Positions 13,376 to 13,405 of a stretch of 13,405 nucleotides of DNA are shown piece after piece. Under the pieces are notes generated by a model. It had not been told where the DNA came from. It ran no database searches and saw only the letters and a list, made by a program, of their open reading frames with translations. The position numbers and the translations under genes are program-made. The DNA lies in NCBI GenBank assembly GCA_943327015.2, contig CALPVM020000027.1:1-13405 (forward strand), in the 5' to 3' direction. The stretch's first letter is position 1. Each line of letters starts with the position of its first letter. The DNA is from Akkermansia muciniphila. Its GTDB lineage: Bacteria; Pseudomonadota; Gammaproteobacteria; Burkholderiales; Burkholderiaceae_C.

Positions 13376-13405
13376 AGCCCGAAAAAAGCCGATCTCAACT
13401 GATCA

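Overview
The window looks like a chromosomal segment from a betaproteobacterium of the order Burkholderiales, probably Comamonadaceae or a close relative. The evidence is a DUF3108 tail followed by a DUF3567 gene, a pairing I associate with that order, together with Burkholderiales-like forms of PurU, Psd, MiaB and a short PutA. GC is about 50% by eye in the core genes, which is low for Comamonadaceae. No rRNA, tRNA, CRISPR array, integrase or insertion sequence was found.

Layout: (1) 1-1378, plus strand: the end of a DUF3108 gene, a DUF3567 gene and purU (formyltetrahydrofolate deformylase). (2) 1384-2592: an unrecognised minus-strand gene of 306 codons with a glycine/alanine-rich hydrophobic core. 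An AT-rich gene-free stretch of 288 bp lies upstream of it and contains a promoter candidate and a long inverted repeat. (3) 2593-3438, minus strand: psd, phosphatidylserine decarboxylase proenzyme, with a perfect TATAAT only 6 nt before its ATG. (4) 3641-9105, plus strand: a PilZ-domain gene, then arginase, ornithine cyclodeaminase and a minimal bifunctional PutA in one closely spaced unit. (5) 9065-9652, minus strand: a MOSC-domain gene whose 3' end overlaps putA tail to tail. (6) 9810-11543: an unrecognised 553-codon lipoprotein gene with a strong intrinsic terminator. (7) 11592-13375: a small exported protein of unknown function followed by miaB.

The most coherent system is block 4. Its three enzymes make a complete route from arginine through ornithine, proline and pyrroline-5-carboxylate to glutamate, releasing urea and ammonia. 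The PilZ gene ends 2 nt before arginase, so a probable c-di-GMP receptor may be co-expressed with arginine catabolism. Two unexplained inverted-repeat structures lie at key points of this unit: a perfect 9+9 bp palindrome in the pilZ leader and a nested GTGC/GCAC element that touches the ocd ribosome binding site. The least explained genes are the 306-codon orphan and the 553-codon lipoprotein.
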